Program-made: the position numbers and the translations under genes
NCBI RefSeq assembly: GCF_900166665.1
Contig: NZ_LT800494.1
Coordinates: forward strand, 589,397 to 653,396
Direction: 5' to 3'
Length of the DNA stretch: 64,000 nucleotides
Source of the DNA: Cytobacillus gottheilii
GTDB lineage: Bacteria > Bacillota > Bacilli > Bacillales > Cytobacillaceae
Notes under the pieces: generated by a model
The model's database searches: none
The model's input: only the letters and a program-made list of their open reading frames with translations
What the model was told of the DNA's origin: nothing
Part shown: piece by piece, positions 17,087-25,981 of the stretch
How positions within the stretch are numbered: position 1 is the stretch's first letter
Layout: each line of letters begins with the position of its first letter

Positions 17087-17539
17087 ATGATGAAAATAGC
17101 CACGAAATACCAAGGAGAACTAGAAATTGATGAAAAACAGGTGATTTATTTTAAAAAAGGTATCCCTGGGTTTCAAGATGAAACAGAATTTGCATTGCTT
17201 CCATTCTTAAATGAATTGCCTTATTTTATCCTGCAATCAACACAAACTCCAGAACTAGCCTTTGTGGTTGTGGATCCGTATCCATTTTTTCCAACATATC
17301 AATATCACCTTCCCTCAGCGTTGATTGAATCCTTAAAAATAGCAAGTCACGAAGATGTTGCAACATTTGTGATTCTAACATTAAAGGAACCTTTTTCAGC
17401 ATCTACTGCCAATTTAAAGGGCCCGGTGGTTATTAATGTGAAAGAAAAAAAGGGGAAACAACTTATACTTAATGATTCAGACTATGAGACAAAGCAACCG
17501 CTTTTTCCAGCCTCAACTAAGGAGGAATCCTCATGTTAG
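17087..17539 (+). CDS. fliW: FliW, flagellin-binding CsrA antagonist
   Basis: FliW binds CsrA, releasing hag mRNA, and is titrated by free cytoplasmic flagellin. The 150-residue protein shows the family motifs GLPGF-like [20 protein letters not shown] and the [22 protein letters not shown] segment. GAGGTG lies upstream, and ATG 17087 or 17090 may be used. Its stop overlaps csrA by seven bases, so the two antagonists are translationally coupled. Confidence 0.95.
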   Translation: MMKIATKYQGELEIDEKQVIYFKKGIPGFQDETEFALLPFLNELPYFILQSTQTPELAFVVVDPYPFFPTYQYHLPSALIESLKIASHEDVATFVILTLKEPFSASTANLKGPVVINVKEKKGKQLILNDSDYETKQPLFPASTKEESSC

Positions 17540-17754
17540 TGCTAACTAGAAAACAAAATGAATCAATTATTATTAACGATACGATTGAACTAACGATCCT
17601 AGCGATCGATGGAGATCAAATCAAGCTCGGCATTAAAGCTCCAAGAGAAGTTGATATACACAGAAAAGAAATCTATCTGCAGATTCAGAAGGAAAATAGT
17701 GAAGCATCTGACCTTCCATCTAATTTAATTGAGCTGCTAAAAAATAGAAAATAA
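17533..17754 (+). CDS. csrA: CsrA, RNA-binding translational repressor
   Basis: The 73-residue protein begins [16 protein letters not shown] and contains [19 protein letters not shown], the two RNA-contact strands of CsrA. It represses hag translation by covering the leader. The ATG is inside the fliW end (AAGGAGGAATCCTC just upstream). The hag leader downstream contains a matching binding site. Confidence 0.97.
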   Translation: MLVLTRKQNESIIINDTIELTILAIDGDQIKLGIKAPREVDIHRKEIYLQIQKENSEASDLPSNLIELLKNRK

Positions 17755-17771
17755 AAAAATAAAAATAACTG

Positions 17772-17798
17772 TAAAACTATTAGAAATCATGCCGATAT
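17772..17798 (+). promoter_or_regulatory. SigD promoter of hag
   Basis: TAAA (17772-17775), a 15-bp spacer and GCCGATAT (17791-17798) form an exact match to the SigD consensus. Transcription should begin near 17805. Confidence 0.95.
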
Positions 17799-17808
17799 AA
17801 TTTATAGA

Positions 17809-17835
17809 AGCTGAGGGGGCGGCCGCCTCTCAGCT
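17809..17835 (+). promoter_or_regulatory. 5'-terminal GC-rich hairpin of the hag mRNA
   Basis: AGCTGAG (17809-17815) pairs with CTCAGCT (17829-17835) and the loop itself contains the palindrome GGCGGCCGCC. It would form within a few bases of the predicted 5' end. There is no T tract, so it is not a terminator; an mRNA-stabilising role is the likely explanation. Confidence 0.75.
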
Positions 17836-17852
17836 CAACAAAACAAAAACTA

Positions 17853-17886
17853 CCACATGGATGTGGGACAGTTAAAATCAGGGAGG
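17853..17886 (+). promoter_or_regulatory. CsrA-binding hairpin and Shine-Dalgarno site in the hag leader
   Basis: CCACA-TGGA-TGTGG (17853-17866) places the GGA core in a tetraloop, the preferred CsrA target. A second GGA-containing site, AGGGAGGA, is the Shine-Dalgarno at 17880-17887 region. The arrangement parallels the two-site hag leader described in B. subtilis, where CsrA bridges the sites and blocks translation until FliW removes it. Confidence 0.85.
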
Positions 17887-17894
17887 AAACAAAA

Positions 17895-18866
17895 ATGATT
17901 ATCAACAACAATACTTCAGCATTAAATACTTACCGTCAAATGGGCGTAAATAACAATGCTGGTGCAAAAGCAATGGAAAAATTATCTTCAGGTCTTCGTA
18001 TCAACCGTGCAGGAGACGATGCTGCAGGTCTAGCAATTTCTGAAAAAATGCGTGCTCAAGTACGTGGTTTAGACCAAGCTAGCCGTAACGCTCAAGATGG
18101 TATCTCTATGATTCAAACTGCTGAGGGTGCTCTTGGAGAAACTCACAACATTCTACAACGTATGCGTGAACTTGCTACACAAGCAGCGAATGACACGAAC
18201 GTAACTGTAGACCGTAACGAGATTCAAAAAGAAATCAACCAGCTTACATCTGAAATCAACCGTATCTCTAATACAACTGAGTTTAACACTCAGAAATTGT
18301 TAAGTGGTGGCGGTGGCTCTACTGGTACAGGTTCAGCTACATCATTCACAGCTACTTTCCAAATTGGTGCTAACATGGGCCAAAGCATGGAAATTGAAGT
18401 TATGAATATGAGCGCAAAAGCTCTTGGCTTAGAAGGAGAAAAAGGTGCAGATGCTACAGCAGGTTCTTCAGTTACAGAACTAACAGACAACAGTGATGTT
18501 GCTGGTGCTAAATTCAGTGGCGCTGGTGTTACGAACGGAACAAGCAGTGCTAAAACAGGTTCTGCATTAAGTGTTCAAAACCACGATGATGCAACTGCAG
18601 CAATCAAAGTAATCAACAATGCAATTGAAGCAGTTTCTGCACAGCGTTCAGATCTTGGTTCATTCCAAAATCGTTTAGAGCACACAATATCTAACCTAAA
18701 CAACTCTTCTGAAAACCTATCTGCAGCTGAATCTCGTATTCGTGATGTAGACATGGCTAAAGAGGTAATGGAAATGACTCGTGCAAACATCTTAGGTCAA
18801 GCTTCTCAAGCAATGCTTGCTCAAGCAAACCAAAAACCTCAATCAGTACTACAATTATTAGGTTAA
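17895..18866 (+). CDS. hag: Hag, flagellin
   Basis: The filament subunit has 323 residues. The N-terminal D0/D1 region (MIINNNTSALNTYRQ, then SSGLRINRAGDDAAGLAISEKMRAQ) and the C-terminal region (SAQRSDLGSFQNRLEHT, then ESRIRDVDMAKEVMEMTR) are fully conserved. The middle (about 145-230) is a variable Gly/Ser/Thr/Ala-rich exposed domain and offers many Ser/Thr acceptors for O-glycosylation. Codon use is highly biased, as expected for an abundant protein. It is monocistronic, with its own SigD promoter and terminator, and is the presumed substrate of the downstream Maf enzyme. Confidence 0.97.
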   Translation: MIINNNTSALNTYRQMGVNNNAGAKAMEKLSSGLRINRAGDDAAGLAISEKMRAQVRGLDQASRNAQDGISMIQTAEGALGETHNILQRMRELATQAANDTNVTVDRNEIQKEINQLTSEINRISNTTEFNTQKLLSGGGGSTGTGSATSFTATFQIGANMGQSMEIEVMNMSAKALGLEGEKGADATAGSSVTELTDNSDVAGAKFSGAGVTNGTSSAKTGSALSVQNHDDATAAIKVINNAIEAVSAQRSDLGSFQNRLEHTISNLNNSSENLSAAESRIRDVDMAKEVMEMTRANILGQASQAMLAQANQKPQSVLQLLG

Positions 18867-18872
18867 TATTTA

Positions 18873-18912
18873 AAAAAGAAGACTTTGGATTTCCAAAGTC
18901 TTCTTTTTTTTT
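18873..18912 (+). terminator. Terminator of hag
   Basis: AAAGAAGACTTTGGA pairs with TCCAAAGTCTTCTTT around a very short loop, followed by many T. Confidence 0.97.
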
Positions 18913-19014
18913 GTATTTTTATTTATTGATCCCCACATACTAATTGAAATACTGGTTATCTTTCCTATAAAATAACTCCCTAGGTCCTTATAGCTATTCC
19001 TTAATAGATATTGT

Positions 19015-19040
19015 TAACTTTTGTAGAAGAATGTCGATAT
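19015..19040 (+). promoter_or_regulatory. SigD-like promoter of the glycosylation island
   Basis: TAAC (19015-19018), a 14-bp spacer and GTCGATAT (19033-19040) differ from the SigD consensus at one base in each element. The first island gene starts 31 bp downstream. If active it would couple flagellin modification to filament synthesis. Confidence 0.65.
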
Positions 19041-19070
19041 AAAACATATCGAAGAATCGGGGGAATTAAA

Positions 19071-19658
19071 ATGAAATTAAATGCCATGGGTATGGAATTC
19101 ACATTTGAAAATAGTGAAAAAGGTACATCAGAACTAATTGAGAAAATCAACGAACTTCTAGCTAATGGTGATCAATATTTTAGTCATTTAAATATAGATG
19201 GTATTGAGATTTACTCGGAACATAGTGATTATATCGTGGGAAATATAAATGATATTAAAGAAATCACCTTGAAATTAAGCACCGTTGAAGAATTTATCTC
19301 GAATCTGTTGGTATCTTTATACGATTATACTAATGGAGGAATTCCAGAAATTAAAAAAATGGTTGATGAATTCTATCAAAATCCAACAGATCAAACATGG
19401 GAAACGTTAACCCTATTATTAGAAGGTATTGCTTGGATTTATCAAACTGTAAAGAGTATTGACGATACTAACCATAATATAGCTGGATGGGAAGAAATTC
19501 TAAAGAGTATTGCGACTTTCGATGTGGAGTTGCCTAATTTATTGGAAGCCTTGGAAAATAAAGACTCTACGCTTATTGCAGATATTATTTTGTACGAGAT
19601 TTTACCACAATTTGAAATAATTAACGCAGAAACAGAGAGGAACTTTGAAGTAAAATGA
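19071..19658 (+). CDS. Unknown protein at the head of the flagellin-modification island
   Basis: I do not recognise a family. The 195-residue protein is acidic and mainly helical, with no signal peptide or membrane segment. The N-terminal 60 residues look like an alpha/beta unit (repeated FTFE, INELL, IDGIEIY), then a region of amphipathic helices (IYQTVKSIDDTNHNIAGWEEILKS, LPNLLEALENKDS). ATG 19071 is preceded by CGGGGGAATT; an upstream frame extension from 19011 would overlap the predicted promoter. It is probably cotranscribed with pseB 22 bp away, so a role as chaperone or regulator of flagellin modification is possible. Confidence 0.75.
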   Translation: MKLNAMGMEFTFENSEKGTSELIEKINELLANGDQYFSHLNIDGIEIYSEHSDYIVGNINDIKEITLKLSTVEEFISNLLVSLYDYTNGGIPEIKKMVDEFYQNPTDQTWETLTLLLEGIAWIYQTVKSIDDTNHNIAGWEEILKSIATFDVELPNLLEALENKDSTLIADIILYEILPQFEIINAETERNFEVK

Positions 19659-19680
19659 AACTAACGAAGTGGGTATTTTG

Positions 19681-20694
19681 ATGCAAAAAACAATGTATAC
19701 GAATAAGAAAATCCTTATTATTGGCGGTACCGGGACTATAGGTCAGTATTTGACAAAAGAACTGCTTTTACAAGGTCCAAATGTTATCCGAATTTTTAGC
19801 AGAGATGAATATAAACAATTTGAGATGCAGCAAGAATTACAGGAACATCATAATATCAGGTTTTTAATAGGTGATGTAAGAGATGAAAAAAGACTCTCCC
19901 GGGCAATGGAGGATATTGATTATGTTTTTCATCTTGCTGCTATGAAACACGTTCCAGCTTGTGAATATAACCCATTTGAAGCAGTCCAAACCAATGTATT
20001 AGGCACACAAAATGTTATACAGGCAGCTTTAGAAGCGGGAGTAAAAAAAGTTTTATTTACAAGTACAGATAAAGCGATAGCACCAACGAATACTTATGGA
20101 GCAACTAAATTAACAGCTGAAAAGTTAATTTCTGCTACTGAATTTCAAAAGGGACCAAAGGATACAGTTTTTTGTTCTGTAAGATTTGGAAATGTAATGG
20201 GTTCACGTGGATCTGTTATTCCGCTTTTTAAGAAGCAAATCCTAATTGACAAAAAAGTTAATGTCACAGATTTGGCAATGTTAAGGTACATGATGACCCC
20301 GTCGCAAGCGATCTCACTTATTTTAAAAGCAAATGAGATGGCAGTTGGAGGCGAAGTATTTGTTTTAAAAATGCCAGTCATAAAATTGAAGGATTTAGTA
20401 GAGGTTTTAATTGAGGGAGTTAGAAAGAAACATAGTCTGAATGATACAGTTCAAATTAAAGAAGTTGGCCTTCGTCCAGGGGAAAAAATGTATGAACAGT
20501 TAATGACTGAAGATGAAGCAAAGATAGCTCTAGAGACAGAAGAACTTTTTATATTGCTACCTTCATTTGGAGGTAAGGGACCGAACTACAAAACATTAAA
20601 AAAATATAATGGTGAACCTCCTTCTCCCTTTAAGAAAGATACAATTAACAAGGATACTTTAAGAAAATGGCTGCTGGATGAGGAGCTATTTTAA
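19681..20694 (+). CDS. pseB: PseB-like UDP-GlcNAc 4,6-dehydratase (inverting)
   Basis: PseB starts pseudaminic acid synthesis by converting UDP-GlcNAc to the 4-keto-6-deoxy-L-sugar. The 337-residue protein has the Rossmann motif GGTGTIGQYL, DVRDEKRL, HLAAMKHVP, the catalytic TDKA motif within FTSTDKAIAP with YGATK (Tyr-x3-Lys), SVRFGNVMGSRGSVIP and RPGEKMYEQL near the C-terminus. These define the FlaA1/PseB/CapD soluble branch. ATG 19681 is chosen because GAAGTGGG is correctly spaced; GTG 19669 lies in that RBS. Confidence 0.88.
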   Translation: MQKTMYTNKKILIIGGTGTIGQYLTKELLLQGPNVIRIFSRDEYKQFEMQQELQEHHNIRFLIGDVRDEKRLSRAMEDIDYVFHLAAMKHVPACEYNPFEAVQTNVLGTQNVIQAALEAGVKKVLFTSTDKAIAPTNTYGATKLTAEKLISATEFQKGPKDTVFCSVRFGNVMGSRGSVIPLFKKQILIDKKVNVTDLAMLRYMMTPSQAISLILKANEMAVGGEVFVLKMPVIKLKDLVEVLIEGVRKKHSLNDTVQIKEVGLRPGEKMYEQLMTEDEAKIALETEELFILLPSFGGKGPNYKTLKKYNGEPPSPFKKDTINKDTLRKWLLDEELF

Positions 20695-20730
20695 CTGAAA
20701 TTGCTTAGAAATAACGGGGTGAATGTTTGT

Positions 20731-23028
20731 ATGTATAAAGAAAATTTAAACTACCTTAAATTACATTATCCAAGTGTTTTAAATATATTAGAGAGCGAAG
20801 TTTCAGGCAATGATTTTTTAGAGTCAATAATAGAAGAAACAAAAAGTCATGAATTAACGATAAAAGCTGTTACTCAAAATCAATCCATATACATTCATAG
20901 TAAGTATGACCCGTTAAAGGAAGCAGAACGGATAATCTACAATTATTCCAGTAAAATTGGCGATGATACTCATGTCATGTTTTATGGGATTGGACTTGGT
21001 TATCAGATTGAATATTTTACAAAAGTTTTTCCTGTTACAAGTTTTTCTATTTATGAACCGAGTATTACTTTATTTAAAGAGATACTCAATAATCGTATCT
21101 TTCCGAATTTCAATACGAGTAATTTGGAGAATATCTATTTAGAAAATAGTCCTAACTCTTTAGAAGAATGTTTAAACCATTTTTCTTCATCAATATTTGG
21201 TGATGTTGTTTTGATCCCCTTGCCTAGTTATGAAAAAATTTTTCCCAATCAATTTAGCAGTTTTGCAAAGAGGATAAAAATTGCAATAGAAGCAAGAGTT
21301 TATAACCTTGGTGTAGATTATCATTTTGCTAGGAGATGGACTCTAAATTCTTTAATGAATTTACCAACAACATTAAGTACTCCAAATTTTATAGAAGAGA
21401 AAAAAGATTATTTTAAGGGCAAAACAGTAATAATTGTTTCAGCTGGTCCTTCATTACAAGATGAATATGAAAACTTAAGATATATCAAAGAGAAGGGCTT
21501 AGCTTATATTTTTGCAGTTGGTTCTGCGAACAAAGCACTAATTGCAAATGATATCCTGCCAGATGCAGTTTTAACATATGATCCACAAGAGCATAACTTT
21601 TCTGTTTTTAGTGTTTTTGAAAAAGAAGGAATTACTTCTGTACCGATAATATACGGTACAAGTGTTGGTTATGAGACAATTCAAAGATACCCTGGCCCTA
21701 AATTTCATTTTATAACATCACAGGACACAGTGTCTCCTTTTTATCTTAAGAATAAAAACAATAGTTATATAATAAATGATGCCTTTTCAATCGCAATCGT
21801 CACTATTGATATCCTATCAAGGTTAGAAGTAGGAATGATTATTTTAGTTGGACAAAACCTCGCCTTTAAAGGTAATCTGTTTTATTCAAAAGATATTAAC
21901 AGAGGCAAAAACAAAAATGCTGAAATCCAAAAAAAGGATATGATTGATTTAGTTGAAGTTGAGGATGTTTTTGGGAACAAGATCAACTCAAATTCTGCAT
22001 TTAATCAAATGCGTTTTATGATGCAGCAGTATATAGAACAAAACAAACAAATAGAGTTTATTAACACCACAAATGGTGGAGCGAAGATTGAAGGAGCTCC
22101 TTATCAGCAACTTGAAGACGTAGTTAAAAAGAGGTTACAAAATAAGGTTGTCTCAAAAGAAACCTTTTCTAACAACGCAACTGATTCGTTTCTTAAATAT
22201 GTCACTGACAAAGTAAGAAAAATGCAGAAATCAATGAGGGATTATGTAAAGCTAATTATCGAAATTTATGACCAGTTAGATGCGTTAGAAGAATTAGTAA
22301 CTACTAATAGTTTAACTAAGATCCAATCAGTTTACGTGAAATTTGATAAAAAAATTAATAATCTTTTAGAAAACGAATTTTATAAAGTTTATGTTAGGCC
22401 TATTACTAGAGTGCAATTTGAATTACTAGAGAAAAGCATACAAAAGGTTAAAAACGAAGAAAATTCAAAAATTAAAGCTATGCAGATTAAGAATTTATTT
22501 GAAGCATATTTGGATATATGCAAGCAAACCTATAATGATCTTGCACCGACAATAAAGAACTATGTTCATAAGTATATTGAAAACCAGGACAAATACAGGA
22601 ATTGTAAAAGATTCGAGAGTGATTCAGGAGAATTTCACTATACTGAGAATTGGTTTAAGCAAGAAACTAAGCTTCAAAATAAAATGTATAAAGATCAATT
22701 TGTATATAGTTGTATGAAGACAACCACAATAAATGAAAATATTAAATTCAAATTCAAAGGTACATTTCTAAGAATTATCGGTGGAAAACATATAGATAAT
22801 TCATCAAAAATATCTATAAAAATTGATGGGGTTTCATATACCTTCTCATCGAGTGAAAAATTATATGATAATTCATTTGTATGTGATTACGAAAATGTAA
22901 TCTTTGAAAAAAGTAAACTATCTAACACTATACACGAGGTTGAAATTATAAACTTAGATGAAAAGACCTTTATTTTTCAAGCTGTTGAAATAGATTTGGA
23001 TGGACATTTAATTCATAAGGATGTTTAA
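20731..23028 (+). CDS. Maf (motility-associated factor) flagellin glycosyltransferase with C-terminal extension
   Basis: Maf enzymes transfer CMP-activated nonulosonic acids to Ser/Thr of flagellin. The 765-residue protein has an N-terminal domain with FYGIGLGYQ (about 94-102), the MAF_flag10/DUF115 core opening at KGKTVIIVSAGPSLQ (about 229-243), then FAVGSANKAL, DAVLTYDP and LVGQNLAF. A long helical region follows. The last 100 residues form a separate beta-rich unit with FKGTFLRIIGGK, IKIDGVSYTFSS and HEVEIINLDE, resembling galactose-binding/CBM-like modules. GGGGTGA precedes ATG 20731. The link to hag and pse genes supports flagellin as acceptor. Confidence 0.85.
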   Translation: MYKENLNYLKLHYPSVLNILESEVSGNDFLESIIEETKSHELTIKAVTQNQSIYIHSKYDPLKEAERIIYNYSSKIGDDTHVMFYGIGLGYQIEYFTKVFPVTSFSIYEPSITLFKEILNNRIFPNFNTSNLENIYLENSPNSLEECLNHFSSSIFGDVVLIPLPSYEKIFPNQFSSFAKRIKIAIEARVYNLGVDYHFARRWTLNSLMNLPTTLSTPNFIEEKKDYFKGKTVIIVSAGPSLQDEYENLRYIKEKGLAYIFAVGSANKALIANDILPDAVLTYDPQEHNFSVFSVFEKEGITSVPIIYGTSVGYETIQRYPGPKFHFITSQDTVSPFYLKNKNNSYIINDAFSIAIVTIDILSRLEVGMIILVGQNLAFKGNLFYSKDINRGKNKNAEIQKKDMIDLVEVEDVFGNKINSNSAFNQMRFMMQQYIEQNKQIEFINTTNGGAKIEGAPYQQLEDVVKKRLQNKVVSKETFSNNATDSFLKYVTDKVRKMQKSMRDYVKLIIEIYDQLDALEELVTTNSLTKIQSVYVKFDKKINNLLENEFYKVYVRPITRVQFELLEKSIQKVKNEENSKIKAMQIKNLFEAYLDICKQTYNDLAPTIKNYVHKYIENQDKYRNCKRFESDSGEFHYTENWFKQETKLQNKMYKDQFVYSCMKTTTINENIKFKFKGTFLRIIGGKHIDNSSKISIKIDGVSYTFSSSEKLYDNSFVCDYENVIFEKSKLSNTIHEVEIINLDEKTFIFQAVEIDLDGHLIHKDV

Positions 23029-23102
23029 AGAAAGATAAGGTAGTTTACAGAAAATAACTAATATTAAATATTGTAAAATAAACAAGATAGAGGTTATCTG
23101 GA

Positions 23103-24479
23103 ATGGATATTATTATATTTGGTTCAGGGAGTGCTGCTGAAGAGGCATTAGCACAAATAAGTGAATCAATTAACATCATTGCAATTTCAGACAATGATAT
23201 AAAAAAATGGGGTACAAATTGGAATGGATATCGTATAGCTCCTCCCATGGAATTAAAAGAAAGTAAATATGATTTTATATTAATATGTAGCATGCACACA
23301 GCTGAAATATTAGAAGGTTTGCTAAAGATGGGTATAAATAGAGAGAAAATTGTTCCATTCTTTGATAATATTGATTGGTTTAAGAAATATAGGGACCAGT
23401 CAGAGAAAGAAAAACTAATAAGGAACATTATCTTTCCAAAAAGAGAAAGTAAAAAAATTGGACTGCTTTCTAGAAGAAATTCAGGCTGTAATTGTCTTGC
23501 ACTTTATAGGAAGACTCCAACGGATATAAAAAAGAGATTCAAAGTGGAATTGATTGACCTGGAAGAATACAGAAGGAGTTGGAAGGAATATGAGATTATA
23601 GTCACGACTCATATGGAATCTAGAAACTATAAAAGTGAGATAAATATAGAAACATGGCACGGTTTCCCATTAAAAGCATTAGGAGCAATGGTGAAAAATA
23701 CAGATAATCTGGGGAATGTGGATAAAGGTATAGATTATATCATATCGTATTCTAATTTTTATAGTTACATGATTTCTAGTGTGTTTAATATAGATATAAC
23801 TAAATTTAATACAACTGGAATGCCAAGAAATGATCTATTACATTCACCTAAGGCAAGTACCTTTCTCTCGCTTTTAACTGGGAAAAAAAGTGAACATAAG
23901 AAGGTGATATACTATATACCAACCTTTAGAAGGAGAGAAGGGGTAGAATATATCGAAGGAGATAATATCTCTAATTATGGTGATGAATTAAGTATTATTG
24001 ATCAATATTTAGGTAGTAAAGATAGTATACTACTAGTTAAAAAGCACCCCTTTGATGCAGACTTAAGTATTGAACAGGGATATAAACATATCTATTTTGT
24101 TTGCGATGAAGATTTTAAGAGGTTAAATATTGATTTCTATGAAACTTTAGATGGAAGTGACCTACTAATTACAGATTATTCATCTGTTTACTTTGACTAT
24201 TTACTTTTAAATAAACCACTAGTATTTTGGACCAGGGATCAAGAACAATATGAAAACAATAGAGGTTTTTTATTCGACAATCCAGAGACCATGATGCCAG
24301 GCCCAAATGTAAAAAATGTAGAAGACTTGATCAAGGCGATTGATCGATTTTTAGTGGATGATAAATGGTATTCAAGCGAAAGAACTCACATTAAAAAAAT
24401 GGTCCATAAATATGATGATTTTGACTCATCTAAAAGAGTATGGGATCTTATTATATCTAAATACGAGGGAAAAAAATGA
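23103..24479 (+). CDS. CDP-glycerol:glycerophosphotransferase-like protein with N-terminal Rossmann-like module (1)
   Basis: The protein has 458 residues. Residues 1-110 look like a nucleotide- or sugar-binding Rossmann-like module: IIIFGSGSAAEEAL, then ISDNDIKKWG. From about 115 on it matches the TagB/TagF family that transfers glycerol phosphate from CDP-glycerol: ETWHGFPLKALG, YSNFYSYM, TGMPRNDLL, YYIPTFRRREG, LVKKHPFDAD and DLLITDYSSVYFDYLLLNKPLVF. The acceptor cannot be deduced; in a flagellin island a glycan on flagellin is plausible. The DNA is AT-rich like the rest of the island. Confidence 0.82.
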   Translation: MDIIIFGSGSAAEEALAQISESINIIAISDNDIKKWGTNWNGYRIAPPMELKESKYDFILICSMHTAEILEGLLKMGINREKIVPFFDNIDWFKKYRDQSEKEKLIRNIIFPKRESKKIGLLSRRNSGCNCLALYRKTPTDIKKRFKVELIDLEEYRRSWKEYEIIVTTHMESRNYKSEINIETWHGFPLKALGAMVKNTDNLGNVDKGIDYIISYSNFYSYMISSVFNIDITKFNTTGMPRNDLLHSPKASTFLSLLTGKKSEHKKVIYYIPTFRRREGVEYIEGDNISNYGDELSIIDQYLGSKDSILLVKKHPFDADLSIEQGYKHIYFVCDEDFKRLNIDFYETLDGSDLLITDYSSVYFDYLLLNKPLVFWTRDQEQYENNRGFLFDNPETMMPGPNVKNVEDLIKAIDRFLVDDKWYSSERTHIKKMVHKYDDFDSSKRVWDLIISKYEGKK

Positions 24480-24495
24480 GAGGGAAAAATCTCTG

Positions 24496-25965
24496 ATGGA
24501 AAACTTGAAAAAATATTTAAAAGAAAATTATAAGAAAATAATCGGTTGGGGTACAAGTGGTTATTATCAAGAAACTTCAAAAAAACTTAATATTGAAATT
24601 GACTATCTGATAGACAGTGACCCAGCAAAGGTTAATACAAAGTTAGATGGAAAACAAATTATGAGTTCAGATAGCCTATTAAATGAAAAAGCAAGTGAAG
24701 TATTAATAATTGTATTTTCGTCATTTTATAAAGAGATATGTGAAACAATAGAAGCATATGACAATTTTTATACAATTAGTGGAGAAGAACTATTACGATT
24801 TTTTTCCCTACAAAAACTAGGTGAAGATGAAATAAATCAGATAAGCGATAATTCAGTAATTACCATTTCGAGGAATAATTTTGCTTTATATCTAGGAGGA
24901 ACTAGCAAATTTATTAGAGAACAAATGGAATTACTTAATAAAAAGAATTATACACATGTGCATCTGTTTTGGAGAAAGTATAATATTAAACAATTCAGAG
25001 GAACTTACTTTACGATTGTGATAAATGGAATCGAGTTAGGCTATAGTACGATCGCGGATATCAATTCTCTTCTAAAAAAGGTAAAAGCAATATTTATTCA
25101 TAACTTAATAGGAATGCAACTTGAAATTTTATTGCCAATCTTTGAAAGTGTTAAGAAAAGAATACCTGTGATTTATTACCTGCATGATTTTTCAAGTATA
25201 TGCAGTAACATAAAGCTAATTTACAATGATGATGAGTTTTGTGCAGGTTTTGATGATAATTGGGGAAAATGTTCAACCTGTAAAAGCGGGAAATTAAAAA
25301 AGGATATTTATGAATTTCATCAAAAGCTTTTTCACGATGAGTTTATTCAATTAATTGCACCATCTAATAGTACTAAAGAGATCATTCAGAGATCTTTCAA
25401 TCTGCCAGCTGGAAAAATAAAAGTTATTTCCCATCAAAATTATAGTATTGAATCTAAATTAGTAACAAAAATAAATCCATCTATAAAAATCGCTTATGTA
25501 GGTTATAAAAATAAACATAAGGGCTGGGACACTTTTAAAAAATTAGTTCAAGAATTTCAAGGTGATTATGAATTTTACTGCTTTGGCTTTAGTGATGAAA
25601 TATTAGAGGGAGTACAACATATTGATGTTTCGTTTATAGAAGATGGAGAACTAGCAATGACAAATAAGCTGAAAGAATACAATATAGATATCTCCTTTTT
25701 ATGGTCTGTATGGCCAGAAACATACTCATACACTTATTATGAAAGTTATGCGGCAGGAACTTATGTTATAACTAATAACCTAAGTGGGAATATACACGAC
25801 CAAGTCATGATAAATGGTAATGGAATATCATTTGAAAATTATGAACAGCTAAAAATGATATTAATGGATAAGATAAAGATAAAAGAACTAATTCTAAATA
25901 ATAAGTCATTCATATCAGGGTTAAGAAGAAACGAAGAGGACATATTACAATTAATTCATAATTAG
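24496..25965 (+). CDS. Glycosyltransferase (GT4-like) with N-terminal Rossmann-like module
   Basis: The 489-residue protein starts with a shared island module: IIGWGTSGYYQET then YLIDSDPAKVN and VLIIVFSSFY. The main part resembles a two-lobed GT-B glycosyltransferase: YYLHDFSSICSN, a Cys-rich insertion (FCAGFDDNWGKCSTC) typical of some GT4 enzymes, IAPSNSTKEII, IAYVGYKNKHKGWDTF and WPETYSYTYYESYAAG with the nucleotide-sugar-binding glutamates. ATG 24496 has AGAGGG upstream; earlier in-frame starts would overlap the previous gene by more than 100 bp. Confidence 0.75.
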   Translation: MENLKKYLKENYKKIIGWGTSGYYQETSKKLNIEIDYLIDSDPAKVNTKLDGKQIMSSDSLLNEKASEVLIIVFSSFYKEICETIEAYDNFYTISGEELLRFFSLQKLGEDEINQISDNSVITISRNNFALYLGGTSKFIREQMELLNKKNYTHVHLFWRKYNIKQFRGTYFTIVINGIELGYSTIADINSLLKKVKAIFIHNLIGMQLEILLPIFESVKKRIPVIYYLHDFSSICSNIKLIYNDDEFCAGFDDNWGKCSTCKSGKLKKDIYEFHQKLFHDEFIQLIAPSNSTKEIIQRSFNLPAGKIKVISHQNYSIESKLVTKINPSIKIAYVGYKNKHKGWDTFKKLVQEFQGDYEFYCFGFSDEILEGVQHIDVSFIEDGELAMTNKLKEYNIDISFLWSVWPETYSYTYYESYAAGTYVITNNLSGNIHDQVMINGNGISFENYEQLKMILMDKIKIKELILNNKSFISGLRRNEEDILQLIHN

Positions 25966-25981
25966 ATATTGGTGAGGTTTG

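Noticed and set aside
24358..24495. Long N-terminal extension of the glycosyltransferase at 24496
   Set aside because: It would overlap the preceding gene by over 100 bp in another frame and has no RBS.
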